Assembly: GCA_023409735.1 (NCBI GenBank)
Contig: JAEYRB010000051.1
Coordinates: 1-64,000 of the forward strand
Length of the DNA stretch: 64,000 nucleotides
Source: Bacillota bacterium
GTDB taxonomy: Bacteria > Bacillota > Clostridia > Acetivibrionales > DTU013
Reading direction: 5' to 3'
Shown piece after piece: positions 51,065 to 60,210 of this stretch. The notes under the pieces were generated by a model that was not told where the DNA came from, searched no databases, and worked only from the letters and a program-made list of their open reading frames with translations. Positions within the stretch are counted from its first letter, which is position 1; every line of letters begins with the position of its first letter. Made by a program: the position numbers and the translations under genes.

Positions 51065-51931
51065 TTGAAGGATTCAAAAGTGATTAATGAAAGACCAAGG
51101 GCTATTTTATATTTAGTCATAACGGCTATACTTTGGAGCCTTGGCGGTTTGTTGATAAAGTCTGTCAACTCCAATCCTGTGGCAATAGCCGGTGTAAGAA
51201 GCGGCATATCAGCTATATTGCTTATTGCTCTTATGGGTAAACCCAAGCTCAACTGGTCATTTGCTCAGGTGGGTGCTGCCATAGCATATTCAGCTACAGT
51301 GCTTTTATTTGTAATCGCAAATAAAAACACTACTGCAGCAAATGCCATACTGATTCAGTATACGGCTCCTATTTATGTTGTGATATTGAGTGCGTGGCTG
51401 CTAAAAGAGAAGGTGCAGCTGCTGGATGTGGTTGCAATTCTTTTTGCTCTTGGCGGGATGGCATTGTTTTTTGTAGATAGCATCAGCACAAAGGGTATGA
51501 TTGGAAATATTTTTGCAGCTATAAGCGGTGTAGCCTTTGCTCTTTTTACCATATTCATGCGCATGCAGAAGGAAGGTTCGCCAATTGAATCGGTGCTGCT
51601 GGGAAACATAATTACTGCTGTAATAGGGATACCATTTTTATTTGGTTCTATGCCGGATACTAAGGGGTGGCTTTGTCTAACTATATTAGGTATTGTTCAG
51701 CTTGGACTTCCGTATATTTTATATTCAAAGGCAATTAAGCATGTGACAGCAGTAGAAGCCAGTATAATCCCGATACTTGAGCCGATTCTTAATCCTGTAT
51801 GGGTTTTCCTCTTGCTGGGAGAAAAGCCCGGAGCTTTGGCAATCACGGGAGGTGCTATTGTCATTGTAGCAATTACCGGGCGGTGTCTTATCTCTCTTCG
51901 TAAGTCGGACAGTAAAACCATTAGCTGTTAA
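51065..51931 (+). CDS. EamA/DMT family exporter
   Basis: About 288 residues with ten membrane helices arranged as two EamA repeats ('LYLVITAILWSLGGLLIKSV' opens the first; 'FAAISGVAFALFTIFMRMQK' opens the second). Members export amino acids or metabolites. Starts at 50975, 51065 and 51080 are possible; TTG 51065 was chosen because the residues before it look unlike a membrane-protein N-terminus and AAGGGA lies upstream. It is close behind the antiporter gene and may share its transcript. Confidence 0.85.
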   Translation: MKDSKVINERPRAILYLVITAILWSLGGLLIKSVNSNPVAIAGVRSGISAILLIALMGKPKLNWSFAQVGAAIAYSATVLLFVIANKNTTAANAILIQYTAPIYVVILSAWLLKEKVQLLDVVAILFALGGMALFFVDSISTKGMIGNIFAAISGVAFALFTIFMRMQKEGSPIESVLLGNIITAVIGIPFLFGSMPDTKGWLCLTILGIVQLGLPYILYSKAIKHVTAVEASIIPILEPILNPVWVFLLLGEKPGALAITGGAIVIVAITGRCLISLRKSDSKTISC

Positions 51932-51999
51932 GTTTGAATAGAAGTTAACACAATTCTTTTAAAAAATTTGTTAAAAAATTAAAAATCCTATGCTTTTTT

Positions 52000-52080
52000 G
52001 CACAATAGTACTTTACTTTGATGAAGTTTTAAAGTACAATAGCAACATAATAGTTTTACATAAAGAGGGGTGCTGCTTTT
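52000..52080 (+). promoter_or_regulatory. Inverted repeat ahead of the polar amino acid transporter
   Basis: GTACTTTA and TAAAGTAC, about 14 bases apart at roughly 52007-52037, form a perfect eight-base inverted repeat that could be an operator. AGAGGGG at about 52065 is the ribosome binding site of the next gene. Confidence 0.35.
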
Positions 52081-52890
52081 ATGAAGAAAAAAATTTTATT
52101 AATCTTATTAGCTATAATTATTGTATCCACTGTTCTAACTGGATGTACAGGGGCTTCTACTGGAAAAGATGAATCATGGAATAAAATAAGCGAGAAGGGC
52201 GAGTTTGTTCTTGGACTTGATGACAGCTTCCCGCCAATGGGCTTTAGGGATGATAATAATGAAATAGTTGGCTTTGATATTGATGTAGCTAAGGAAGTAT
52301 GCGACAGACTGGGAGTTAAGCTAACACTTCAGCAGATCGTTTGGGAAACAAAGGAGCAGGAGCTCAACACAGGTAAGATCGACTGTATATGGAACGGCCT
52401 TACAATTACTGAAGACCGAAAGAAAGAATTACTCTTTTCTGAGCCATATATGAACAATAGACAGGTACTTGTTGTGAAAAGCGATTCAACACTTACATCA
52501 TTGGATTTTGCAGGCAAGAAGGTGGCACTTCAGGCAGGCTCGAGCGCAGCGGATGCTCTGAATGCTAAGGAGAATTTCAAGGCTTCTTTAGCAGAGGTAG
52601 TTGAATTCGATGATAATATGACTGCTCTTATGGACCTGGAAAAAGGCGGCGTTGATGCAGTTCTTATGGATGAGATAGTTGCAAATTATAATATTCAGGC
52701 TAAGAATGCTGATTATAAGATTATTGATGAAGAATTGGCAACTGAGAGCTATGGAATTGGCTTTCGCAAGAATGATACAGCCCTGAGAGACAAGGTTCAG
52801 AAGACTCTTGAGGATATGGCCAAGGATGGCAAGCTTGCTGAGATCTCTGAAAAATGGTTTGGCAAGGATCTGACTACTATAGCAAAATAA
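52081..52890 (+). CDS. Polar amino acid ABC transporter, substrate-binding lipoprotein
   Basis: 269 residues. The signal peptide ends with a lipobox (VLTGC). The mature part is a bacterial solute-binding protein 3 domain: 'FVLGLDDSFPPMGFRDDNNE', then IVGFDIDVAKEVCDRLG, and DCIWNGLTITEDRKK. It delivers a polar amino acid, possibly cystine, glutamine or arginine, to the permease encoded downstream. A hairpin at 52911 lies between it and the permease gene. Confidence 0.92.
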   Translation: MKKKILLILLAIIIVSTVLTGCTGASTGKDESWNKISEKGEFVLGLDDSFPPMGFRDDNNEIVGFDIDVAKEVCDRLGVKLTLQQIVWETKEQELNTGKIDCIWNGLTITEDRKKELLFSEPYMNNRQVLVVKSDSTLTSLDFAGKKVALQAGSSAADALNAKENFKASLAEVVEFDDNMTALMDLEKGGVDAVLMDEIVANYNIQAKNADYKIIDEELATESYGIGFRKNDTALRDKVQKTLEDMAKDGKLAEISEKWFGKDLTTIAK

Positions 52891-52910
52891 TATAAACATT
52901 AGATTAATAT

Positions 52911-52942
52911 AGGGCTGGTATTATGAATACCGGCCTTGTATT
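52911..52942 (+). terminator. Hairpin between binding-protein and permease genes
   Basis: AGGGCTGGTATT and AATACCGGCCTT pair around ATG with one wobble, followed by a short T-containing tail. It may reduce read-through so that the binding protein is made in excess of the permease. Confidence 0.6.
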
Positions 52943-53141
52943 GTTAAACAGCATTTTGTATCCGAGTCATCACTGTAACTCTTATAATGCATCGGTTCAT
53001 AGAAAAATTTACGTTTATAGTAATTATTCTGCTAGTATGTTATGTGAAGCAGAATGATTTACCGCTGTAACATACATGTTGAATGCGGCAAAACGAATTA
53101 CATCTACAACATTTGTCTTTGAATTTGGGGGTTAGGATATT

Positions 53142-53798
53142 TTGAAATTCATTGGATTTCTTTTAGACGGTACACTGGTAACACTGCAATTGTTTTTCCT
53201 GACACTGTTGTTTTCGCTTCCTCTTGGACTTATCGTATCCTTTGGACGAATGTCAAAAAGCAGACTGTTAAGTGGAATAATAAAGCTGTACATTGACATA
53301 ATGAGGGGAACTCCGCTTATACTTCAGCTGATCGTGGTATATTTCGGACCGTCATATATTGTCATGTTTTTCTTCCCATCAAGCTCAGGAGTAAACCTTG
53401 ATAGGTTTTGGGCTGCGATAATTGCATTTGTCCTTAACTATTCCGCATATTTTGCTGAGATATTCAGAGGCGGAATAGAATCAATGCCAAGGGGACAGTA
53501 TGAAGCAGCTGAGGTTCTTGGCTTGAGCAGGTCACAGACTTTTTTTAGAATAATATTGCCCCAGGTTCTGAAAAGGATACTTCCTCCAATAAGCAACGAG
53601 GTAATAACCTTAGTAAAGGACACAGCTCTTGTTCAGGTACTTGGCGTGTCAGAGCTTTTCAGAGTGGCAAAGAATGAGGCTTCAAGAGTTTCATCAGTAA
53701 CGCCGCTGTTTGTTGCAGGCTTATTCTATTTTGCTATGAATTGGATCGTTACGAGAATATTCCACTTAGCAGAAAAGAAAATGAATTATTACAGGTAA
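53142..53798 (+). CDS. Polar amino acid ABC transporter permease
   Basis: 218 residues with about five membrane helices. 'LIVSFGRMSKSRLLSGIIKL' and then YIDIMRGTPLILQL are the HisM-type motifs, and the EAA loop is 'QYEAAEVLGLSRSQTFFRII'. TTG 53142 follows GGGGGTTAGGA. The ATPase gene follows ten bases after the stop. Confidence 0.93.
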   Translation: MKFIGFLLDGTLVTLQLFFLTLLFSLPLGLIVSFGRMSKSRLLSGIIKLYIDIMRGTPLILQLIVVYFGPSYIVMFFFPSSSGVNLDRFWAAIIAFVLNYSAYFAEIFRGGIESMPRGQYEAAEVLGLSRSQTFFRIILPQVLKRILPPISNEVITLVKDTALVQVLGVSELFRVAKNEASRVSSVTPLFVAGLFYFAMNWIVTRIFHLAEKKMNYYR

Positions 53799-53808
53799 GG
53801 TGCTAAAA

Positions 53809-54570
53809 ATGGAGATACTTAAGGTTGACAATATATATAAAAGCTTTGGCGGAAACGAAGTATTACAGGGTATTTCCTTTGATATACAAAAGGGAGATGT
53901 ATTGGCTGTAATAGGTCCGTCCGGTTCGGGAAAGAGTACGCTTCTGAGGTGTATAAATCTGCTTGAGCAGGCTGATACGGGCTCTGTGGCTATTGAAGGC
54001 GATTACCTATTCAGGACTCAGGATGGCAAGGCAGTTTATGCGCAGGAGAGTGAATTAAGAAGAATAAGGCTTCGCCTTGGACTTGTATTTCAGAATTTTA
54101 ATCTTTTTCCACACTTTTCTGTATTGCGTAATATTACCGAAGCGCCAATCACTGTCCAGGGTATTTCTAAGCAGGAGGCAGAGAGGACGGCACGTGAACT
54201 GCTTGACAAGATGGGACTTTCCGATAAAGCGGATGCATTTCCATGTGAGCTTTCGGGAGGTCAATGCCAGAGAGTAGCTATAGCCAGAGCCCTGGCTCTT
54301 AAGCCTGAAATACTGTTCTTTGACGAACCTACGTCGGCTCTTGATCCTGAGCTTACAATAGAGGTGCTGAAGGTAATTAGGATGCTTGCTGCTGAGCATA
54401 TGACTATGGTTGTTGTAACTCATGAGATGAGCTTTGCCCGCGATGTGGCTGACAGGGTGATCTTTATGGATAAGGGGCAGATCGTTGAGGACGGAGACCC
54501 TAAAATCGTATTCACAAATCCATCCAATGAGAGAACTAAAGCATTCCTGAAAACATATTCAGAGAGCTGA
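53809..54570 (+). CDS. Polar amino acid ABC transporter ATP-binding protein (GlnQ type)
   Basis: About 253 residues. Walker A GPSGSGKST, signature LSGGQCQRVAIARAL and Walker B ILFFDEPTSALDP are intact, with the VTHEMSFARDVADRV helix usual in GlnQ/HisP. A short insert (around FRTQDGKAVYAQE) precedes the Q loop. ATG 53809 was preferred over GTG 53800 for spacing from AGGTAAGG. Last gene of the transporter. Confidence 0.93.
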   Translation: MEILKVDNIYKSFGGNEVLQGISFDIQKGDVLAVIGPSGSGKSTLLRCINLLEQADTGSVAIEGDYLFRTQDGKAVYAQESELRRIRLRLGLVFQNFNLFPHFSVLRNITEAPITVQGISKQEAERTARELLDKMGLSDKADAFPCELSGGQCQRVAIARALALKPEILFFDEPTSALDPELTIEVLKVIRMLAAEHMTMVVVTHEMSFARDVADRVIFMDKGQIVEDGDPKIVFTNPSNERTKAFLKTYSES

Positions 54571-54961
54571 GTTATAGTCTGTGCTGTATAAGGATGGTCA
54601 GCAATTTAAATGTGAGAGGTAAAACTGTAAGGCTTATGCTTGTCTAACGCTGTTGAGCTTAGATAGGAGTGTTTAAGTCTGGTTAGCACTGTACTAACTC
54701 AGTTAGTACAGTATGTGAATATAAAACATACCAGCATGAACTGTAATAGTCTTTTATCGTGGTAAGACGCTAGACTATTTTTCTCTGATGAGTCAGTTTA
54801 TAGTTGAACTAGTTTGATTAATGCCTCAATAGCTTGTTAAAATTATATGAACAAAAATTAGTGCTTAGCTTTTCATAAGATGAGACTTGACAATGAAAGC
54901 CGATTGATTCTTGTGCCCAATATTAATTTCACTTTCATGAGACCTATTTTCACAGTTTGAC
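54571..54961. other. Intergenic region with palindrome and terminator
   Basis: No gene. ACTGTACTAAC and GTTAGTACAGT form a perfect 11-base inverted repeat with a TCA loop (54688-54712). AATAGTCT and AGACTATT at 54745-54780, followed by TTTT, make a terminator, most likely of the amino acid transporter. The rest is AT-rich without visible signals. Confidence 0.55.
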
Positions 54962-56230
54962 TTAATCAGCGTTGCCGGCGAGAGCAGTATACTGCTTCAG
55001 CTTAAGCTCCCAGCCGGATTCTGATGACCAATCAGGATTATCAGCGTATTTCTTGTTAACATAATGTACAAGCAATGCGATTATATCCTTGCCAAGAGCA
55101 TCAAAGAGGGCATCGCAGTCATTGCCCCAGAAACAGACATTCAGTATTTCTGTTAGGTCACTTAGACTATGAACATAATTCTGGACCATTTTTACCTTAT
55201 CAGACAAATAACGGCAGTCCTCAATTTCACTAATAAGGCTCCGCAGCCTTTCATTATCCATGCGACCTGAGTCAACATATATGCTTTCAGGCTCTTTTTG
55301 AACCAAACGGCAGCTGATGGTTAAGAATACATCGTTAAGAGAACCTGCTGTAACTGCTGCCGAAATTCTCGGATATAGTTCTGTTGCTGTTTTTCTTAAA
55401 TAATTCTTTGCAGCTTCATCATCAATATTTAAGCAACTGCAGATGGAAACTGCGGCATTTTGCAGCTTTTCTAAGGCAGTCTTTTCAGACCATGAGCGGA
55501 AGTATTCGAGCAGCACGAGCCTGTCTGACTCTGTAATATCGAGTGCGGCAATATTACCCTTGATTAGTGCCAGACCTATTGCATTGGTCGCTACAGGTTC
55601 ATATAGGTTGATTAATAGGACCTTATATTCAGGAAAACATTTTTCAAAGAGCGATATAGCATTATACCGGTCAAAATGGGTGATAAATTCATTTTCAATA
55701 ATAATTCGTCTTAGGTATTCATTAATATATTCTATTCCCAAAAGCCTTTCTGATACAGGCTGGGATAGCTGATAATCAATAGAACATGGAATATCATGGG
55801 CTAAAAATCTATAATCATATTTCTTAAAAAAACCGGTGATCTCACAAAGTGTATCTCTATATGACAAATTATCGAGACCATGAGGAGATGTATTAATAGC
55901 ATGGGACAATAGCTTCCGTCCTTCGGTGACAGCCTTTTCAATTACTATACGGCCTTTGATGAATAGGTCTTCCGCAGGAAGCTCTTTAAGCATGGTCAAA
56001 TCGCCTGAAATTTCTTTCATATACATTCTGATACAAAAGCATATAGAATTGAGCAGCTCCTGTGCTGTTTCCACAGGCACTGAGCTGCTGTCACCCATAG
56101 TATAACGCTGTACCTGCATGGCGAGTATGCTCCAAAGGCTTTTCTGAATTTCATAGATATCACCTTCAGACAGAATACTCTGTGAGGACATTTGGTCTGA
56201 TATTAATGATAGGTAGCTGTCATTTTCCAT
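54962..56230 (-). CDS. DUF6179 family protein
   Basis: A 422-residue soluble, mostly helical protein; it matches the DUF6179 family as I know it from Clostridia, usually encoded beside DUF6323. No catalytic motif, signal peptide or membrane helix is visible. 'ETAQELLNSICFCIRMYMKE' and 'LLSHAINTSPHGLDNLSYRD' lie in the N-terminal half. RBS GAAGAGGTG precedes ATG 56230. The DUF6323 gene directly upstream is broken, so the pair may no longer work as a unit. Function unknown. Confidence 0.7.
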   Translation of the reverse strand: MENDSYLSLISDQMSSQSILSEGDIYEIQKSLWSILAMQVQRYTMGDSSSVPVETAQELLNSICFCIRMYMKEISGDLTMLKELPAEDLFIKGRIVIEKAVTEGRKLLSHAINTSPHGLDNLSYRDTLCEITGFFKKYDYRFLAHDIPCSIDYQLSQPVSERLLGIEYINEYLRRIIIENEFITHFDRYNAISLFEKCFPEYKVLLINLYEPVATNAIGLALIKGNIAALDITESDRLVLLEYFRSWSEKTALEKLQNAAVSICSCLNIDDEAAKNYLRKTATELYPRISAAVTAGSLNDVFLTISCRLVQKEPESIYVDSGRMDNERLRSLISEIEDCRYLSDKVKMVQNYVHSLSDLTEILNVCFWGNDCDALFDALGKDIIALLVHYVNKKYADNPDWSSESGWELKLKQYTALAGNAD

Positions 56231-56242
56231 AAAAGCACCTCT

Positions 56243-56704
56243 TCAGTCGTCAAGGTCGGGCCTGCCGCCAGATCGAATATATCTGCACAGATCCTCAAGA
56301 GCGACGTCACACAGGTATTCAACTGAGCCCTGGCAATCCGAATCAAAATGATATTTCATAAATGATACTATTTCATCATCGGTGGCAACATCCATTGATT
56401 CATTTTTAAAATAGTAAAAGGAGTCCTGCAGCTCACATATTATCTCTTCATAATTATCCTGCGTTATATATGGAGAATCACAGAATTCATATATAAGCTT
56501 TTTCAGTATTCCATGCCCGAATTCTATTCAACCGGTTTCTTTCAAAGCTTCAAACCGCTTTTCAGCTATGCTTGCAATCTGCTTATCTGATAAAAACAGG
56601 CCATAGCGAAGGGTAATGTCGTTACACTCCTTAAGCTCAGCCATAGTTTTCTGTTTTTGTGCATCAAGTGCTGTCAGAAATAGAAAATCTTTATCCGTAA
56701 ATAC
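56243..56704 (-). pseudogene. DUF6323 family gene with internal stop and lost start codon
   Basis: The minus strand reads FTDKDFLFLTALDAQKQKTM ... RFEALKETG, then TGA (56528-56530), then 'IEFGHGILKKLIYEFCDSPY' ... LCRYIRSGGRPDLDD to TGA at 56243. The whole frame of 154 codons is otherwise open. A CGA to TGA change would explain the stop. At the expected start, seven bases after GGGAGGAGG, the codon is GTA (56702-56704), not GTG or ATG. Both lesions point to a dead gene. DUF6179 follows 12 bases later. Confidence 0.7.
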
Positions 56705-56907
56705 CGCCTCCTCCCTTAAAATACCGCAGCTACGACGCTAATACAAGACTTGAAAAAAGGTCCTATTTGTGGTAATATAATATTGTAAATTAAGAAAAAA
56801 TCTTTTTATTGCAGTCAAAAAGGACCGCCCTATTATTAAGGAAGTCCTTTATTATTATGGGTTTCAAATGCAGCAGCAATACACTGCGATTTAGAAATTA
56901 TTTTTAA
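56705..56907. other. Short spacer before sigK 3' end
   Basis: AAAGGTCCT...AAGGACCGCC and GGAAGTCCTTTATT segments around 56756-56856 allow hairpins; one may terminate the minus-strand sigK transcript. No gene seen. Confidence 0.3.
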
Positions 56908-57618
56908 TCAATTATAGTTATCGGGCTTTAGCTCCTTACTCAGCTTTTTAATTGCCTTCTTTTCAATACGTGATACATATGAGCGCGAAATTCCCAGCAT
57001 GCCTGCAATTTCTCTCTGTGTTTTTCGTGTGCCGTTGAGAAGACCATAGCGTAACTCCAGAACAGTTTTTTCTCTTTTCTTTAGTACAGATTTCATTTTA
57101 TTATATAAGCGCTTTACCTGCATTTTTAGTTCAACCTCATCTATGACGCATTCGGCTTCATTGCCAATAACGTCAATAAGGGTAATTTCGTTGCCCTCGC
57201 GATCTATGCCAATTGGATCATGAAGTGAAACCTCGCTTTGTATTTTCTTTGCTGACCGTATCTGCATAAGTATCTCATTTTCTATACAGCGGGCTGCGTA
57301 TGTGGCAAGTCGTGTACCTTTTGACTGATCAAATGTGGATATTGCTTTAATCAGTCCTATTGTGCCTATTGATATAAGATCATCGCTGTCGTTGCTAAAG
57401 GTACTGTACTTTTTAACTATATGTGCCACCAGCCTGAGATTTCTTTCAATCAGCGTATTCCTGGCATCTTCGCTTCCATTTTTGTATGCTTCTATATATT
57501 TCTGCTCTTCTTCCGGCGATAAGGGCTGAGGAAAGGAATTTGTATTTGAAACATAGCCCAATTGTAAAAATGTAGTGCCAAGTATATCGTTTATTAAAGA
57601 AAATATAAGATGAAGCAA
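56908..57618 (-). CDS. sigK: Sporulation sigma factor SigK (pro-form)
   Basis: About 236 residues. The N-terminus 'LHLIFSLINDILGTTFLQLG' is the hydrophobic pro-sequence removed by the SpoIVFB-type protease in known spore formers. It is followed by NSFPQPLSPEEE, then the region 2 core 'ERNLRLVAHIVKKYSTFSND', DLISIGTIGLIKAI and TRLATYAARCIENEI, and a region 4 helix-turn-helix (TQREIAGMLGISRSYVSRIEKKA). TTG 57618 lies eight bases from GGGGGG. The gene is whole: no skin-type element interrupts it. It directs late mother-cell transcription. Confidence 0.93.
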   Translation of the reverse strand: MLHLIFSLINDILGTTFLQLGYVSNTNSFPQPLSPEEEQKYIEAYKNGSEDARNTLIERNLRLVAHIVKKYSTFSNDSDDLISIGTIGLIKAISTFDQSKGTRLATYAARCIENEILMQIRSAKKIQSEVSLHDPIGIDREGNEITLIDVIGNEAECVIDEVELKMQVKRLYNKMKSVLKKREKTVLELRYGLLNGTRKTQREIAGMLGISRSYVSRIEKKAIKKLSKELKPDNYN

Positions 57619-57778
57619 TTCTGGCACCCCCCGAAAATGAGTCACCATATAAGTATATGAATGAACGGAAAATAGTTGCATGTTCGATTGTAAAAAATAA
57701 TTTTGGATCGGCAGTACCGTTTGCGTCCTTCCCAATTAAGGCCTTCCCAATTAATAAAAACGTGTTGGTAAAAAATCA

Positions 57779-57807
57779 TTGATAAATAATTTTCCATGTG
57801 TTATACT
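57779..57807 (+). promoter_or_regulatory. Vegetative promoter of rpsB-tsf
   Basis: TTGATA (57779-57784) and TATACT (57802-57807) with a 17-base spacer, about 105 bases before rpsB. Confidence 0.75.
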
Positions 57808-57816
57808 ACATAACGA

Positions 57817-57900
57817 AAAAATACGCACACATCCCGACAATCGGATAAGTGCCCAAACGGTGTTCCGCGCGGACGACGGATGTGGAGGTATAAACTTAAG
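57817..57900 (+). promoter_or_regulatory. Structured 5' leader of rpsB
   Basis: CACATCC near the promoter pairs with GGATGTG just before the ribosome binding site, enclosing CCGACAATCGG and a GTTCCGCGCGGAC hairpin. Such a closed multi-hairpin leader is typical of ribosomal-protein autoregulation, here possibly binding S2. No known family was matched with certainty. Confidence 0.5.
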
Positions 57901-57912
57901 GAGGGTATATTT

Positions 57913-58677
57913 ATGTCAGTTATTTCAATGAAGCAGCTGCTTGAAGCAGGCGTCCATTTCGGTCACCAGACCAGAAGATGGAATCCCAAAATGGCCGAGT
58001 ACATCTTTACGGAGAGAAACGGCATCTACATTATCGATTTGCAGAAGACAGTAAAAAAGGTTGAAGACGCTTATTTCTTCATCAGAGAAATTGCCATGAA
58101 CGGCGACGATGTTCTTTTCGTAGGAACTAAGAAGCAGGCTCAGGATTCCATAAAGGAAGAAGCTGAGAGAAGCGGACAGTATTTTGTCAATGCAAGATGG
58201 CTTGGCGGAATGCTCACAAACTTCAAAACGATCCGTAACAGAATAGACAGGCTTAACCAGCTTGAAAGCATGGAATCAGATGGACTCTTCGAAGTACTGC
58301 CAAAGAAGGAAGTTATCAAGCTTAAGGGCGAAATGGAGAAGCTTGAGAAATACCTTGGCGGTATCAAGAACATGAAGAAGCTTCCGGGAGCTATGTTTAT
58401 TGTTGACCCAAGGAAAGAAAGAAATGCTATCCTTGAAGCAAGGAAGCTTGGTATTCCTGTAGTAGCTATAGTTGATACCAACTGTGATCCTGACGAGGTT
58501 GATTATGTTATTCCGGGTAATGATGATGCAATAAGGGCTGTTAAGCTCATTGCCGCAAAAATTGCCGATGCAATAATTGAAGGCCGTCAAGGTGAACAGC
58601 TTTCTACCGACAGTGCTGAGGCAGAAGAAAAGGTAAATGAAGAAGGCTCAGTCGAGGAAACAACTGTAGAGGAATAA
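57913..58677 (+). CDS. rpsB: 30S ribosomal protein S2
   Basis: About 254 residues. 'ISMKQLLEAGVHFGHQTRRW' and then NPKMAEYIF form the N-terminal signature, and 'LPGAMFIVDPRKERNAILEA' the second. The acidic C-terminal tail is normal. ATG 57913 follows AAGGAGGG. tsf comes next, the usual rpsB-tsf order. Confidence 0.97.
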   Translation: MSVISMKQLLEAGVHFGHQTRRWNPKMAEYIFTERNGIYIIDLQKTVKKVEDAYFFIREIAMNGDDVLFVGTKKQAQDSIKEEAERSGQYFVNARWLGGMLTNFKTIRNRIDRLNQLESMESDGLFEVLPKKEVIKLKGEMEKLEKYLGGIKNMKKLPGAMFIVDPRKERNAILEARKLGIPVVAIVDTNCDPDEVDYVIPGNDDAIRAVKLIAAKIADAIIEGRQGEQLSTDSAEAEEKVNEEGSVEETTVEE

Positions 58678-58769
58678 TACATGGATCCCAACTGGTAAAT
58701 GACTAATAAAACGGTATATTGTTTTGTGTATCGTTAATAATATGATTATTATGGTTTGGAGGAATTTGG

Positions 58770-59417
58770 ATGATTACTGCTGAATTGGTAAAGCAACTTA
58801 GGGAAAGAACCGGAGCAGGCATGATGGACTGTAAAAAGGCTCTTACAGAAACAGATGGCGATATTGAAAAAGCAATAGAATTTCTTAGAGAAAAGGGTTT
58901 AGCTGCAGCAGCAAAGAAATCCGGAAGAATAGCTGCTGAAGGATTAGTTGAATCATATATACATGGAAACGGCAGAATAGGTGTTCTTGTTGAGGTCAAC
59001 ATTGAGACTGACTTTGCAGCAGCAAATGCAGATTTCAAACAGCTGGTTAAGGATATTGCAATGCAGATTGCAGCAGCAAAGCCTGAATATGTTAGAAGAG
59101 AAGAGGTTCCTGCAGCAGTTCTGGAGAAGGAAATGGAGATTCTCAGAGCACAGGCCAGAAATGAAGGAAAGCCTGAAAAGATTATTGAGAAAATGGTAGA
59201 AGGCAGAATCGATAAATTCTACAAGGAAATATGTCTTCTTGACCAGCCTTGGATCAAGGATCCTGAAAAAACTATACAGCAGCTTGTTACAGAGAACATA
59301 GCAAAGATCGGTGAAAATATCAATGTCAGAAGGTTCGTTAGGTATGAAAGAGGAGAAGGCCTTGAGAAGAAAAACGAAAACTTTGCTGATGAGGTTGCAA
59401 AACAGGTAAATAAATAA
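58770..59417 (+). CDS. tsf: Translation elongation factor Ts
   Basis: 215 residues, at the short end for EF-Ts but of the common bacterial form. 'LVKQLRERTGAGMMDCKKAL' is the UBA-like N-terminus and 'VEVNIETDFAAANADFKQLV' holds the conserved core that contacts EF-Tu. It exchanges GDP for GTP on EF-Tu. RBS TTTGGAGGAA precedes ATG 58770. Confidence 0.96.
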   Translation: MITAELVKQLRERTGAGMMDCKKALTETDGDIEKAIEFLREKGLAAAAKKSGRIAAEGLVESYIHGNGRIGVLVEVNIETDFAAANADFKQLVKDIAMQIAAAKPEYVRREEVPAAVLEKEMEILRAQARNEGKPEKIIEKMVEGRIDKFYKEICLLDQPWIKDPEKTIQQLVTENIAKIGENINVRRFVRYERGEGLEKKNENFADEVAKQVNK

Positions 59418-59419
59418 TA

Positions 59420-59506
59420 ATACCTGTTTACTGAAAACAGGTATCACATAGCTAAACAAATAAAAGCCTGAGATTACGCTATTTTGCGTCATTACAGGCT
59501 TTTCAT
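59420..59506 (+). terminator. Two hairpins ending the rpsB-tsf transcript
   Basis: ATACCTGTTT pairs with AAACAGGTAT (59420-59444). A stronger hairpin follows with AAAAGCCTG and CAGGCTTTT arms (59462-59503) and an inner ACGC/GCGT stem, ending in T's. Confidence 0.8.
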
Positions 59507-59820
59507 TTTGATTTGAAATACAAGCATCGTGTGCGAGTAAGCTATTTTAAGGTTATATTATAGATTCTTATATTGGAAAAACTTGCCGTTAAAAAACTAA
59601 CATGATAAAATATCGCTGCGCATGTATTATTTAGTGATATAAGGCAAAGTGTATAATGAAAGGACAGCTTTACAATAAACATAAACCCAAAACTAATTTT
59701 TCCCTGGCGTAAAAAGACTATTTTCGTTGCTGTCAGCAAAACGATACTGTAAAATGAATTACTACTAATTTTTTTTCGAGAAAAATATTGTTAAGATAGA
59801 TAAATCCAGGTGAGAGAATT
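59507..59820. other. AT-rich intergenic region
   Basis: About 300 bases with no gene or strong signal; the last part carries CCAGGTGAGAG, the likely ribosome binding site of the next gene. Confidence 0.4.
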
Positions 59821-60210
59821 ATGACTCATGAAGAAATTATTGAATACTGCCTGAGAAAACCCGGTGCGTATATCGATTATCCTTTTTACCCTGTTTCACC
59901 GGTGGTCAAGGTAAAAGCACCTTCTCAGGAGAAGGGCCGCATTTTTGCACAGCTGCTTATGCTTCATGACGAACCTAAGGTCACCTTGAACTGCACACCA
60001 ATAACGGCAGAAATTTTCCGCAATGCTTATCCCGGCTCTGTTGTAAGAGGTTGGCATTGTCCACGGGTACAGCAGCCTCATTTTAACACAGTGGACCTTG
60101 ACGGTGTTGTCCCTGACATAGAAATTATCCATATGATAGACCATTCTTATGACACAGTGGTGGCAAAATTACCAAAATATATACAGAAAGAGTTAAAGGG
60201 GGAGGCATGA
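59821..60210 (+). CDS. MmcQ/YjbR family protein
   Basis: 129 residues. 'MTHEEIIEYCLRKPGAYIDY' and the C-terminal 'DHSYDTVVAKLPKYIQKEL' match the MmcQ/YjbR alpha/beta fold, a double-wing fold sometimes called DNA-binding. Length is normal. The stop overlaps the next gene's first possible ATG. Biological role not known. Confidence 0.85.
   Translation: MTHEEIIEYCLRKPGAYIDYPFYPVSPVVKVKAPSQEKGRIFAQLLMLHDEPKVTLNCTPITAEIFRNAYPGSVVRGWHCPRVQQPHFNTVDLDGVVPDIEIIHMIDHSYDTVVAKLPKYIQKELKGEA

Noticed and set aside
56908..57618. skin element in sigK
   Set aside because: The sigK frame is continuous from pro-sequence to the C-terminal helix-turn-helix.
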